Source: Phycisphaerae bacterium
Lineage (GTDB): Bacteria; Planctomycetota; Phycisphaerae; Sedimentisphaerales; Anaerohalosphaeraceae
DNA length: 64,000 bases
Assembly (NCBI GenBank): GCA_012729675.1
Contig: JAAYCR010000070.1
Coordinates: forward strand, 1 to 64,000
Direction of reading: 5' to 3'
Part shown: piece after piece, positions 17,236-26,084 of the stretch
How positions within the stretch are numbered: the first letter of the stretch is position 1
Layout of the letters: each line of letters begins with the position of its first letter
Position numbers and translations under genes: made by a program
The notes under the pieces: model-generated
What the model saw: the letters and a program-made list of their open reading frames with translations, nothing else
Told to the model about the DNA's origin: nothing
Databases searched by the model: none

Positions 17236-18312
17236 TTGGTTTTGAGTATAATTGTGCCAAACGGATCAGATAAAAAAATAACGCTGGCGGCGCTGGCCGA
17301 GAGGGTCGGTGCACGGCTGGTTGGCGACGACGGCCAAACTGTGATTTCCGGCGTCAACACAATTCGGGACGCCGGGGCTGACGAGATTTGTTTTCTGTCG
17401 TCATCGAAGCATCTGGCGCAGCTTGCGACAACGCGGGCGGCGGCGGTGCTGATTGGCGAGCAAACACCGGATTGTCCCACGGCACAGCTTGTTGTCGATA
17501 ATGTTAATCGGGCACTGATTGCAGCCTTGCGATACTTTGAGCCGCCCTTGCAGAGGTTATCAGGTATTGATCCAACGGCATCGGTCGATACGACCGCCCG
17601 AATCGATGCGACAGCGGCCGTTGGGCCGCGTGCGGTCATCGGGCCGGGCGTCCAAATCGGACCACAAACGGTCATCGGGCCGGGCTGTGTCATCGGCGAG
17701 GGCACGGTTATCGGCGAGCGCTGCCGCCTGGACGCCAATGTGGTCGTGTACCATCGATGCCGGATCGGCAATGACTGTATCATTCTGGCCAATTCGACAA
17801 TTGGGGCGACCGGGTTTGGGTACTCGTTTATCGATGGGCGACATCAACTGATCCCCCACAACGGCGGCGTCATCCTGGAAGACGGCGTGGAAATCGGCGC
17901 TAATAGTTGCGTCGATCGGGCTAAATTCGGCAATACGATTGTCGGGGCCGGGACAAAAATTGACAACCTCGTGCAGGTCGGTCACAATGTACGTATCGGG
18001 CGGGCCTGTCTCTTGGCCGGCACGTCGGGAATAGGCGGCAGCGCGGTATTGGGCAATGGCGTGGTATTGGCCGGAAGAGCATCCGTCGTGGACCATATTA
18101 CTATCGGCGACGGTGCGATCGCCGGTGTGCAGGCGATGGTCAGCGAAGACATCGCGCCCGGTCAAAAGGTACTGGGCTTTCCCGCGCGACCGATGCGGGA
18201 TGAAATGAAAAGCATGAGCCTGTATCAGAAACTGCCGGAACTGGCAAAAGACATAAAGACGCTTGCGAAAAAGATAGAGACGCTTGAAGCCGCAAAAAAC
18301 CATCAAGACTGA
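17236..18312 (+). CDS. lpxD: UDP-3-O-acylglucosamine N-acyltransferase
   Basis: A 358-residue lipid A enzyme adding the second acyl chain. The N-terminal uridine-binding domain (about 1-105) is followed by a long left-handed beta-helix of hexapeptide repeats (about 110-320), with the catalytic His region LVQVGHNVRIG and the family segment GATGFGYSFIDG. The end is a short helical tail. The start is not certain: TTG 17236 and GTG 17254 are possible and neither has a strong ribosome-binding site. The 3' end overlaps the next gene by 29 nt. Confidence 0.93.
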   Translation: MVLSIIVPNGSDKKITLAALAERVGARLVGDDGQTVISGVNTIRDAGADEICFLSSSKHLAQLATTRAAAVLIGEQTPDCPTAQLVVDNVNRALIAALRYFEPPLQRLSGIDPTASVDTTARIDATAAVGPRAVIGPGVQIGPQTVIGPGCVIGEGTVIGERCRLDANVVVYHRCRIGNDCIILANSTIGATGFGYSFIDGRHQLIPHNGGVILEDGVEIGANSCVDRAKFGNTIVGAGTKIDNLVQVGHNVRIGRACLLAGTSGIGGSAVLGNGVVLAGRASVVDHITIGDGAIAGVQAMVSEDIAPGQKVLGFPARPMRDEMKSMSLYQKLPELAKDIKTLAKKIETLEAAKNHQD

Positions 18313-19591
18313 AGCCAAATTGGCCGGCAAAGGGCTGTTCGGCGGTAAGGACGTAAAACTTACGTTTCGTCCCGCCGAACCGAACACCGGTGTGGTGTTT
18401 GTGCGCAAAGACTTGGACGGGCCGGCGGACATTGAGGTGCATCCGGACAACATCGTCCAGCGCGATCGACGGTCGGCCCTGCAGCACGGCGCGGCGGTCA
18501 TCGAAACGCCGGAGCATTGCCTGGCCGCCGTCAGCGCCCTGGATATCGACAACCTCCTTATCGAGGTGGAGGGGCCGGAACTGCCGGGCTTTGACGGCAG
18601 CAGCGACGAGTATTTTCGCACGCTGCAAAAATGCGGCATCGAAATGCAGGACGCCATCCAGCGGCCGATTATCATCACCGAATCGGTCTGCATCACGGAA
18701 GGCGACAAAAGCATTTACGCCCTGCCCCATCACGGCAACGGCCTGAGCCTGACGTATGACATGGATTATACACAGCACACCGGCGTCGGACGGCAGATTT
18801 ACTCCTGCGACCTGAACGAGACGACCTACGCCCAGAATCTGGCGCGGGCGCGGACGTTTGTGCTGGAGGCCGAGGCGCGGCAGATGCAGGCGATGGGCGT
18901 CGGTGCACATCTGACGCCCAAAGACATTCTGGTCATCAGCTCGGACGGCCCGATCAAAAATACGTTTCGTTTTCCCGACGAATGCGTGCGGCACAAAGTC
19001 GTCGATCTGATCGGCGATCTGCGTCTGGCCGGACGGCCCATTGTCGGACGGATCGTCGCCTACAAGACCGGCCATGCCCTTAATCAAAAGCTGGTCGTGC
19101 AGTTGATGGAATCGGCGCGGCGTATTGAGCAGAAAAAGGCGATGTCGGACAAACCCCTGCTCGACATCCGCCGCATCCAGAAGATTTTGCCGCATCGCTA
19201 TCCGTTTCTTCTGGTCGATAAGGTCATTGCCATCGAAGGCAGCCGCCGGATTCGCTGCGTCAAAAATGTGACGTTTAACGAGCAGTTTTTTCAGGGGCAC
19301 TTCCCCTCGTCGCCGGTGATGCCGGGTGTGCTGATCGTCGAGGCGATGGCGCAGGCGTCGGGTCTGCTGTTCGCCCAGACGCTGGAGCATACGGGCAAGC
19401 TGGCGGTGCTGCTGACGATGGACGGCGTCAAGATTCGCAAGTCGGTCGTGCCGGGCGATCAGTTGATTTTGATTGCCGAAACGGATAAGGTTCGCAGTCG
19501 TGCGGCCAAGTGTATTTGTACCGCGCTGGTCGGCGACGAGGTTGTGGCCGAGGCGCAGTTGAAATTTATGCTGGTGGACGACGATATGTAA
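18284..19591 (+). CDS. lpxC/fabZ: Bifunctional LpxC deacetylase / FabZ dehydratase fusion
   Basis: A 435-residue fusion. Residues about 1-285 are LpxC, the zinc deacetylase committing UDP-GlcNAc to lipid A; ligands lie in PEHCLAAVSAL and HKVVDLIGDL, and the catalytic base region is GHALNQKL. Residues about 293-435 are FabZ, the hotdog-fold 3-hydroxyacyl-ACP dehydratase, with ILPHRYPFLLVDKV and GHFPSSPVMPGVLIVEAMAQ. Such fusions are known in Bacteroidetes, Chlorobi and planctomycetes. Start is a TTG inside lpxD; the frame is fixed by LpxC homology from about residue 8. Confidence 0.95.
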   Translation: MKPQKTIKTEAKLAGKGLFGGKDVKLTFRPAEPNTGVVFVRKDLDGPADIEVHPDNIVQRDRRSALQHGAAVIETPEHCLAAVSALDIDNLLIEVEGPELPGFDGSSDEYFRTLQKCGIEMQDAIQRPIIITESVCITEGDKSIYALPHHGNGLSLTYDMDYTQHTGVGRQIYSCDLNETTYAQNLARARTFVLEAEARQMQAMGVGAHLTPKDILVISSDGPIKNTFRFPDECVRHKVVDLIGDLRLAGRPIVGRIVAYKTGHALNQKLVVQLMESARRIEQKKAMSDKPLLDIRRIQKILPHRYPFLLVDKVIAIEGSRRIRCVKNVTFNEQFFQGHFPSSPVMPGVLIVEAMAQASGLLFAQTLEHTGKLAVLLTMDGVKIRKSVVPGDQLILIAETDKVRSRAAKCICTALVGDEVVAEAQLKFMLVDDDM

Positions 19592-19644
19592 GGTCGCCGC
19601 CATGTACGTTTGAATGATCAAAGAATCGGAGGTTATTGTATTTT

Positions 19645-20454
19645 ATGAGCAGTCAGATTCATCCTACGGCGTTTGTCGCGCCCAGCGCCCAATTGGGTTC
19701 CAATGTGGTCGTCGGGCCGTTTAGTTTTGTTGATGAGGGCGCACAGATCGGCGAGGGAACCGTTCTGGATACGCATGTCGTTATCGGCAAAGATACCTGC
19801 ATCGGCAAGAACAATCGTTTGTTTGCCGGCGCGGTCATCGGTCGCCCCCCGCAGATATTGGGCATGGGCGATGAAACGCGCATCGGACGGCTGGTCATCG
19901 GCGACGGCAACACGATCCGCGAGCATGTCACTATCCATCCGAGTATGTACCCGGATGAGGAAACGCGCATCGGCAGCAACAATCTGCTGATGATCGGCGT
20001 GCATCTGGGTCACGACTGCATTCTGGGCGACAAAATCGTTATCAGCAACTATACGCAAATCAGCGGGCACTGCAAGATCGAGACCGGCGCCTGGCTGAGC
20101 GGCATGGTGGCCGTCCATCAGTTCGTCACCATCGGCAAGTGGTGCTACGCCGCCGGCTATACGGGCATCAACCACGATGTGCCGCCGTTTGTCATCGTCA
20201 GCGGCCATTATCCGGTCGAGGTGCGAGCCATCAACAAACGCGGCATGGCGAGGGCGGGGCTGAGTGTTGAACAGCAGGACAAAATTTACGAAGCGTTCAA
20301 GTTTATCTGGCGCAACGACGGCCCCGTGCTGGAGCGTGTCAAGGAACTGGCGGCGCGGGATGGGCTGGATGAAAACGTCAAGGCCATCTGCGAGGCGATG
20401 CTGCGCAGCAGTCAGCAGCGATTCGGCCGCAATTTGGAATTGCAGCGACACTAA
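19645..20454 (+). CDS. lpxA: UDP-N-acetylglucosamine acyltransferase
   Basis: A 269-residue first-step lipid A acyltransferase. A left-handed beta-helix opens with the usual SSQIHPTAFVAPSAQLG and contains the catalytic His segment MIGVHLGHDCILGD and the GHCKIETGAWLSGMVAVHQF coils. A C-terminal helical domain starts near NKRGMARAGLS. Start ATG at 19645 follows GGAGG at a rather long 12-nt distance; a TTG at 19636 is too close to it. It is the third lipid A gene in a row. Confidence 0.95.
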   Translation: MSSQIHPTAFVAPSAQLGSNVVVGPFSFVDEGAQIGEGTVLDTHVVIGKDTCIGKNNRLFAGAVIGRPPQILGMGDETRIGRLVIGDGNTIREHVTIHPSMYPDEETRIGSNNLLMIGVHLGHDCILGDKIVISNYTQISGHCKIETGAWLSGMVAVHQFVTIGKWCYAAGYTGINHDVPPFVIVSGHYPVEVRAINKRGMARAGLSVEQQDKIYEAFKFIWRNDGPVLERVKELAARDGLDENVKAICEAMLRSSQQRFGRNLELQRH

Positions 20455-20525
20455 AACAAAGTTAAAAGTCAAAAGGTAAAAGTCAGGAATTATTCTGTTT
20501 TACATTTTGCCTTGACCTGAAAGGG
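20455..20525. repeat. AT-rich heptad palindrome after lpxA
   Basis: AAAGTTA, AAAGTCA, AAAGGTA, AAAGTCA units (about 20459-20490) run into a complementary arm of TTCTGTT, TTACATT, TTGCCTT units. A roughly 25-bp imperfect hairpin can form. It fills the gap up to the TTG start of the next gene. Confidence 0.65.
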
Positions 20526-20532
20526 GTTTAGA

Positions 20533-21534
20533 TTGAAAACATTGCGAACCGCTGTTATCGGCGCCGGCAAGATGGGCAATATCCACGCCAAGGTCTATCG
20601 TCAACTGGACGGCGCCGAGCTGGTGGCGGTCGCCGACCGCGACCTTGAGCGGGCCGAGGCGCTGGCCGAGCGGCACGGCTGCACGGCCACTGACAAGCCC
20701 GAATCGCTCCTCGGCGCGGTCGATGCAGTCACGATTTCGGCGCCGACGGCGGCGCATCTGGAACTGGCCGAATTGTTCATCACCAACGGCGTACCCGTCC
20801 TCATCGAAAAGCCGCTGGCGGCCTCCGCCGAGCAGGGACGGCGCATCGTCGAGCTGTCCCAAAAGCACGGCGTCGTCGTGGCGGTCGGCCACTCCGAACG
20901 CTGCAACCCGGTCGTGCAGGCAATGAAGCGACTCAATATCGAGCCGATGTTCATCGAGGCCAATCGCGTCAGCCCCTACCCCTTCCGCTCGATGGATATC
21001 GGCGTAGTGCTGGACGTGATGATTCACGACATCGACATCATCCTGTCGCTGGCAAACAGCCGCCCCATCAAAGTTGAGGCCGTCGGGGTCAACGCCATCG
21101 CCGAGCACGAAGACATCTGCAACGCCCGGCTGACGTTTGAAAACGGCTGCATCGCCAACGTCACCGCCTCGCGGCTGGCGCTCAAGACCGAACGAAGGGT
21201 CCGCGTCTTCAGCCGGCAGGCCTACCTGAGCCTGGACTATTTCCGCAAAGAAGGTGTTGTTATCAAGACCGACCCCAACATCGACGTGGTCAAGTGGATA
21301 CGAGAACGGCAGGAAAAGCAGGACTTTGACTTTTCACAGGTCAACTGGCCGGAGTTGCTGCACATCGAAAAACTCGAAATCACCGACGCCGAGCCGCTCA
21401 AGGTCGAGCAAGAGTCATTTCTCAATGCCATCCGCAACGGCGGACGGCCGGAAGTGACCGCCGAAGACGGTCTGGCCGCCCTTGAATGTGCCGAACAAAT
21501 CCTCGCCTGTGTCCGCGCCCACAAATGGAAATAG
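20533..21534 (+). CDS. Gfo/Idh/MocA oxidoreductase linked to lipid A genes
   Basis: A 333-residue cytosolic dehydrogenase without a signal peptide. The Rossmann motif GAGKMGNIHAKVY is near the N-terminus, the EKPLA motif near residue 96, and catalytic-type residues in DVMIHDIDIILSL. Its place directly after lpxA is like gnnA, which oxidises C3 of UDP-GlcNAc so that a transaminase (GnnB) can make GlcN3N-type lipid A. No gnnB-like aminotransferase is in this window, so the role is open. Start is a TTG at 20533; GAAAGGGG lies upstream. Confidence 0.85.
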   Translation: MKTLRTAVIGAGKMGNIHAKVYRQLDGAELVAVADRDLERAEALAERHGCTATDKPESLLGAVDAVTISAPTAAHLELAELFITNGVPVLIEKPLAASAEQGRRIVELSQKHGVVVAVGHSERCNPVVQAMKRLNIEPMFIEANRVSPYPFRSMDIGVVLDVMIHDIDIILSLANSRPIKVEAVGVNAIAEHEDICNARLTFENGCIANVTASRLALKTERRVRVFSRQAYLSLDYFRKEGVVIKTDPNIDVVKWIRERQEKQDFDFSQVNWPELLHIEKLEITDAEPLKVEQESFLNAIRNGGRPEVTAEDGLAALECAEQILACVRAHKWK

Positions 21535-21561
21535 CGTTAAACGCTATACGAAGAGTCGCGT

Positions 21562-21816
21562 ATGGGCATTAAGGAACACGATGACAAATTGACGCATTGC
21601 CGGATGCTGGGGCATGAAGTGCCGTTCCGGTACTGCCGGACGGGAGCAACGGGGCAGCCATGCAGGAAGATATTTGACTGTTGGTTTCAGACGTTCGATG
21701 TGGAGGGCTTTATGAAGGTGCATTTCACCGATGAAGAGGTACAGGCTATCTTATCGCCGCCGAAGCCGAAAATGGAAACGCTGGTCGATTTGATTCGCAA
21801 ATCTAAAAATGGTTAA
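21562..21816 (+). CDS. Small Cys-rich conserved protein
   Basis: An 84-residue protein with four Cys in its first half: CRMLGHEVPFRYCR, then PCRKI and DCWF. The spacing suggests a metal or Fe-S site. The C-terminal half is amphipathic and charged (FTDEEVQAIL, LVDLIRKSK). I recall similar short proteins in planctomycetes and deltaproteobacteria, without known function. It lies between the Gfo/Idh gene and ldhA, on the same strand with 27- and 33-nt gaps, and is probably co-transcribed. Confidence 0.65.
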   Translation: MGIKEHDDKLTHCRMLGHEVPFRYCRTGATGQPCRKIFDCWFQTFDVEGFMKVHFTDEEVQAILSPPKPKMETLVDLIRKSKNG

Positions 21817-21849
21817 CAGTTGTCTGTGAACAGTGAGGGAAAGACTGCG

Positions 21850-22869
21850 ATGCTGAAAATGGCGGTGTTCAATACGAAGCCCTATGTCGAGCGGTTTTTT
21901 CGGCGTGCCAATGAGCGGTTCGGGCATGAACTGACGTTTTTTGAGCCGCGGCTATCGGACGAGACGGCCGAGATGGCGCGGGGGGCTGATGCGGTGTGCA
22001 TCTTTGTCAATGACGCCGCCGATGCGCCGGTCCTGAAGCGGTTGGCGGAGGGTGGCGTACGGCTGGTCGCGCTGCGGTGCGCGGGGTTTAACAATGTGGA
22101 CATTGCGGCCGCCGAGCGGCTGGGGCTGTCGGTTGTCCGTGTGCCGGCCTATTCGCCCTATGCGGTGGCCGAGCATACCGTGGGATTAATTTTGGCGCTA
22201 AACCGGCGGATTCATCGGGCGCATCAGCGGGTGCGCGAAGGAAATTTTTCGCTCGAAGGACTGATGGGCTTTGACCTGCACGGCACGCCCGCCGGCATCA
22301 TCGGGACGGGCAAGATCGGGGTGATTGTGGCCAAAATTCTCCACGGCTTTGGCTGCGAGCTGTATGCGTATGACGTGCAGCCGAACCCGGACTGCGTTGA
22401 AATGGGGGTCAAATACGTCAGCCTCGACAAGATGTACGAGACGTGCTATATCCTTTCGCTGCATTGTCCGCTCGTGCCCGAAACGCATCATTTGATCGAT
22501 GCGGCCGCGATTGACAAGATGCAGGATTGCGTGATGCTCATCAACACCAGCCGCGGCGCGCTGATCGATACGCAGGCGGTCATCGACGGCCTCAAGAGCC
22601 AGCGAATCGGCTACCTGGGGCTGGATGTGTATGAGGAAGAAGGGGACTTGTTCTTTGACGATCTGTCCGATCAGATCATTCAGGACGATGTCTTCGCACG
22701 GCTCCTGATGTTTCCCAACGTCATCGTTACCGGGCATCAGGCGTTCTTTACGCATAACGCCGTCACGGCGATTGCCGAAACGACGCTGGACAACCTGTCC
22801 GTGTTTGAACAGGGTCAATGCCAAAACGTCTTAACCTGCAGCCTGCACCATAAAAGCCCCGACTCCTGA
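21850..22869 (+). CDS. ldhA: D-lactate dehydrogenase (2-hydroxyacid dehydrogenase family)
   Basis: A 339-residue fermentative dehydrogenase reducing pyruvate to D-lactate with NADH. Features are the NAD-binding [16 protein letters not shown], the catalytic Arg in [12 protein letters not shown], the Glu in [15 protein letters not shown], and the catalytic His in [11 protein letters not shown]. The DVYEEE...F segment and TGHQAF are typical of LdhA rather than phosphoglycerate dehydrogenase. Start at 21850 is behind GAGGG. The stop codon lies in a heptad repeat, next to convergent ispD. Confidence 0.88.
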   Translation: MLKMAVFNTKPYVERFFRRANERFGHELTFFEPRLSDETAEMARGADAVCIFVNDAADAPVLKRLAEGGVRLVALRCAGFNNVDIAAAERLGLSVVRVPAYSPYAVAEHTVGLILALNRRIHRAHQRVREGNFSLEGLMGFDLHGTPAGIIGTGKIGVIVAKILHGFGCELYAYDVQPNPDCVEMGVKYVSLDKMYETCYILSLHCPLVPETHHLIDAAAIDKMQDCVMLINTSRGALIDTQAVIDGLKSQRIGYLGLDVYEEEGDLFFDDLSDQIIQDDVFARLLMFPNVIVTGHQAFFTHNAVTAIAETTLDNLSVFEQGQCQNVLTCSLHHKSPDS

Positions 22870-22886
22870 CTTCTGACTTCTGTCCT
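22866..22886. repeat. Heptad repeats across the ldhA stop
   Basis: CTGACTT, CTGACTT, CTGTCCT: three 7-nt units, the first containing the ldhA stop codon (22867-22869), filling the gap to the convergent ispD stop. Confidence 0.65.
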
Positions 22887-23623
22887 CACCACTGCGCCTC
22901 GATGTACGGCCCTAGCGGCCCATCCGGCTTGGGCTTGGGACGGCTGTTGATGATCGCCTCGGCAATCGGCACATCATTTTTCCGCGTGATCTTCAGATTG
23001 GAATGATCCGTCTCGACAATCGCCACCGGATGCCCCAGCAACTCCACCAACTGGGCGTCGTCGGTAATCGCAGACGTATCCACATTGGCCAGATTTGCAT
23101 ACGCCTTTTTCAGCAGCCCCGCCTCAAACACCTGCGGCGTCTGCGCCTCGAACAGATTCGCCCGCTCAACAGTCTTGACGATGTGTCCGTCCACAACCTG
23201 TTTCAACGTCGCCGTCACCGGACAGGCCAGCATTGCCGCCCCCGTTCTGGCCGCTTCGGCAAACACCGCCTCCAGCCAGTCGTTCGTCAGACAGCACCGC
23301 ACCGAGTCATGCACCGCGATCAGCTCCGCGTCGTCGTTGACTTTGTTGAGGGCATTGGCGACGGTCTCAAAGCGTTCCTTGCCGCCGAAGACCAGCCTGA
23401 CGCGGTTGAAACCGAGCATCGCCCCCCACTTGATCGTGACCAGTTCCTCATCTTCCGGAGCAATCGCCAGCAGAATCTGCTGCACATCGTCCCGTGCGGA
23501 AAAATACTCAATGCTCCGCAAAAACGCCGCCCGCCCGCTGACTTCCACAAACGGCTTCTTTTTATTGCCCCCGAACCGCGCCCCCGCCCCCGCCGCACAA
23601 ACAATCACCGAAATACGCTTCAT
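22886..23623 (-). CDS. ispD: 2-C-methyl-D-erythritol 4-phosphate cytidylyltransferase
   Basis: A 245-residue nucleotidyltransferase of the non-mevalonate isoprenoid pathway. The N-terminal motif AAGAGARFGGNKKKPF corresponds to the CTP-binding loop, but the usual PKQ is KKP. The GGKERFETVANAL and HDSVRCCLTNDW segments match the conserved (R)DSVxxAL and HDAARP motifs imperfectly. The terminal half has EAQTPQVFEAGLL. It is therefore a divergent IspD; another cytidylyltransferase function (e.g. TarI-like) is possible. No other pathway gene adjoins it. Confidence 0.82.
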   Translation of the reverse strand: MKRISVIVCAAGAGARFGGNKKKPFVEVSGRAAFLRSIEYFSARDDVQQILLAIAPEDEELVTIKWGAMLGFNRVRLVFGGKERFETVANALNKVNDDAELIAVHDSVRCCLTNDWLEAVFAEAARTGAAMLACPVTATLKQVVDGHIVKTVERANLFEAQTPQVFEAGLLKKAYANLANVDTSAITDDAQLVELLGHPVAIVETDHSNLKITRKNDVPIAEAIINSRPKPKPDGPLGPYIEAQW

Positions 23624-24305
23624 ACGCTGAATACCTCAAAATCAGACTGTCGTTATCTATTATCAAGTACGCTGTACGACAGTGTACAGGCGATGGAGTG
23701 CTGGAGAAAGTATTTTTTGCGATGAAAAGATACCGAATGTCACAATCCAGAAACGTGAGAATCCATGTGGTTTATTTTCCGCTCAACAAAATCGCCTGTC
23801 TCGCTCCGGGGTAACGCACCTATTCGCGTCTCTATATGATTTCCGGGTTCTGGATCACCGGGCTTTGGTTTGTATGTGACATCATCGGCGCGGCCTTCGG
23901 CATTGATCGGGTGGGATATTTTGCGTATCTGGGAGGGTCGTGGCGGGGGTGGTCAGTGCGGTTGTACTGGAGCGAACGGCATGGCTTCGAAAAGAGTGGG
24001 GGCAGCGTTCGCTGGTGGAGATACTGGACGAGTACCAGCAGCGACACAGTAAACCCAAGGAATCTGACAAACTCAAAAGACGACAATACAGGCCTCAATA
24101 ATAACCCGGGCGCGCGCTGCAAGATTGACAAATAGTCAATCGTCAATAATCAATTGATGCCACCCCAACGGGGCGATACTAATCCTCTTCTCAAATGTGC
24201 AATTTCTAATCGAATAAAAATTTCTTCATTCTTTATTCTTAATTCGTCTTGTCCATCGAACACAAAAATACCGTTGAATCATCCCCATTTTCGGGTATAA
24301 TACCG
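23624..24305 (+). other. Gene-poor region between ispD and dprA
   Basis: About 680 nt without a recognisable gene. One short frame (GTG 23940 to TAA 24101, 53 residues) has a protein-like charged composition (EWGQRSLVEILDEYQQRHS) and a GGAGGG nearby, but matches nothing I know. A second open frame at 23836-24135 overlaps it with Trp/Gly-rich sequence. Heptad units occur at 24134-24154. This may be decayed coding sequence plus the ispD and dprA promoters. Confidence 0.35.
24134..24154. repeat. Heptad repeats (inverted TTGACGA type)
   Basis: AGTCAAT, CGTCAAT, AATCAAT: the reverse complement of the TTGACGA/TTGATTA units found after ssb and dnaB. Confidence 0.6.
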
Positions 24306-24350
24306 ACTGATAACTGATAACTGATGACTAATGACTGATGACCGATGACC
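24306..24350 (+). repeat. Heptad array carrying the dprA start codon
   Basis: Six perfect-phase 7-nt units: ACTGATA, ACTGATA, ACTGATG, ACTAATG, ACTGATG, ACCGATG. The ATG of the last unit (24345-24347) is the only start available for dprA. There is no Shine-Dalgarno in the array. Confidence 0.8.
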
Positions 24351-25493
24351 CAATCCCATTCGCCCGACATCGATAAATGGCTCTCGCTGATCCGCGCCGA
24401 CGGCGTCGGCCCCGTCAATTTCCGCAAACTCGTCGCCAAGCTCGGCTCCATTGACGCCGTGCTGGGCGCGTCCGTGTCGCAACTGACGCAGGTCGAAGGC
24501 ATCGGCGACAAAACCGCCGAGCGCATCGCCCGCAGCCGCGACCGTTTCGAGGCCGCCGCCGAACTGGAACTGGCCGAAAAGCACGGCGTCGTACTCATCC
24601 ATCTGGACGACGCTCGCTACCCCGCCCCGCTTGGCCAAATCTACGACCCCCCGCCGGTGCTCTACGTCAAAGGCACACTCACCCGGCAGGATAACCTTGC
24701 CCTTGCCGTCGTCGGCAGCCGGCGCTGCAGCCACTACGGCCTCGAACAGGCAAATCGATTTGCGTATTTCCTTTCAAGCACAGGCTTTACCGTCGCAAGC
24801 GGTCTGGCCCGCGGCATCGATTCGGCCGCCCACCGCGGGGCGCTGTCCGCCAACGGCCGCACGCTGGCCATCCAGGGCTGCGGCCTGGCACACCCCTACC
24901 CGCCCGAAAACAAGACACTCTTTGCCCAAATCTCCGAAAACGGCGCCGTCCTCAGCGAACTGCCGATGGACTACAAGCCGCTGTCCGAAAACTTCCCCGG
25001 CCGCAACCGCATCATCGCCGGCCTGTCCCTCGGCACACTGGTCATCGAAGCCGGCCCCAAAAGCGGCGCCCTGATCACCGCCCAGGCCGCCCTCGAAAAC
25101 AACCGCGAAGTCATGGCCCTGCCCGGCCCCATCGACAACCCCGCCTTCATCGGCTCGCACAGACTGCTCAAACAAGGCGCACGACTGATCGACAGTGTGG
25201 AAGAATTGATGGACGCACTCGGCAGCATCGGCCACGACCTCAAAGATCACGCCGCCCAAACCGCCCTCACGGCCGAACAAACCGCCCCCAAAACACTCTT
25301 TGACCTTTCAGACTTGAAGCTCACCGAGCCGGAACGACTCGTGATGAATTGCTTTGACGGCCGCAGCCTGCACCTGGAGGAATTGATCGCCAAAACCGAC
25401 CTCCCCGCCGGAACCATCTACGCCGCCACCGTCGGCCTTCAGTTGAAAGGATTGCTCAAACAGCTTGCCGGAAATATGTTCGTCCGGCGATAA
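24345..25493 (+). CDS. dprA: DNA-processing protein DprA/Smf
   Basis: A 382-residue protein that loads RecA on incoming single-stranded DNA in natural transformation. An N-terminal helix-hairpin-helix/SAM-like region (about 10-75, VEGIGDKTAERIARS) is followed by the Rossmann-like DprA core (about 95-300) with VVGSRRCSHYG, SGLARGIDSAAHRGAL, FPGRNRIIAGLS and EAGPKSGALITAQAA. The C-terminal winged-helix (DprA_WH, about 320-382) is present. Start codon lies in the heptad repeat. Converges with the HTH regulator. Confidence 0.93.
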   Translation: MTQSHSPDIDKWLSLIRADGVGPVNFRKLVAKLGSIDAVLGASVSQLTQVEGIGDKTAERIARSRDRFEAAAELELAEKHGVVLIHLDDARYPAPLGQIYDPPPVLYVKGTLTRQDNLALAVVGSRRCSHYGLEQANRFAYFLSSTGFTVASGLARGIDSAAHRGALSANGRTLAIQGCGLAHPYPPENKTLFAQISENGAVLSELPMDYKPLSENFPGRNRIIAGLSLGTLVIEAGPKSGALITAQAALENNREVMALPGPIDNPAFIGSHRLLKQGARLIDSVEELMDALGSIGHDLKDHAAQTALTAEQTAPKTLFDLSDLKLTEPERLVMNCFDGRSLHLEELIAKTDLPAGTIYAATVGLQLKGLLKQLAGNMFVRR

Positions 25494-25505
25494 CGGCCGC
25501 CGGCA

Positions 25506-26084
25506 TCAGCCAAAGATCGAACACTGTTCCTGAATGCAGGCCAGCACCTTGTGGATATTACCCGGCTCGGTCACCACCCCGCCGAAGCCCTTCTTCAGCA
25601 GAGCTTCTGTTTCGGTACCCGACAGCCCCCCTGCCAGAGCGACCACGCAGCAGTCCTTCAGCTCTTCGCTGCCGCGTACATCGTTGCACAAATCCTGTGC
25701 GTCGATATCCGGACTCATCAGGTCGATGAGAATGACGTTGGGCCGCATCTTATGGGCCATCAGTCCCGCGTCAAAGCTGTTCTGCGCAACCTGCACATCA
25801 AAGCTGCCTTGGCTTTGCAGCTCCTGTGCAAACCGCACGGCGTATTCGGCTCGGCTGTCAATGACCAAAATGCGAAGGTGGCCTTTTTCGAGTTCGTCTG
25901 TCGGGATATCGTGAGCCTTCATAAACCGAACCAACTCGGAGGACGGAATCCGCCGGTCGCGTGAGCCGGGAATCCGGTAGCCCTTCAGCTGGCCGGAATC
26001 GAACCACTTGGTCACCGTCCGCGGCGCAACCCGACAAATTTGAGCAACTTCACCGGTTGTCAAAACATCTTTTCGTTTGATCAT
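25506..26084 (-). CDS. HTH regulator with a degenerate receiver domain
   Basis: A 192-residue protein starting at 26084 behind AAGAGGTT. Residues 7-55 are an excisionase/MerR-like helix-turn-helix (LTTGEVAQICRVAPRTVTKW). Residues 70-190 form a receiver-like domain. D121 in VILIDLMSPD aligns with the phosphoacceptor, but the acidic pocket is only ILVIDS, the switch Thr is Ala151 and the conserved Lys is Glu173 (VTEP). It should therefore not be activated by ordinary phosphotransfer. The HTH-first order is the reverse of usual response regulators. Similar proteins occur in planctomycetes; targets are unknown. Confidence 0.75.
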   Translation of the reverse strand: MIKRKDVLTTGEVAQICRVAPRTVTKWFDSGQLKGYRIPGSRDRRIPSSELVRFMKAHDIPTDELEKGHLRILVIDSRAEYAVRFAQELQSQGSFDVQVAQNSFDAGLMAHKMRPNVILIDLMSPDIDAQDLCNDVRGSEELKDCCVVALAGGLSGTETEALLKKGFGGVVTEPGNIHKVLACIQEQCSIFG

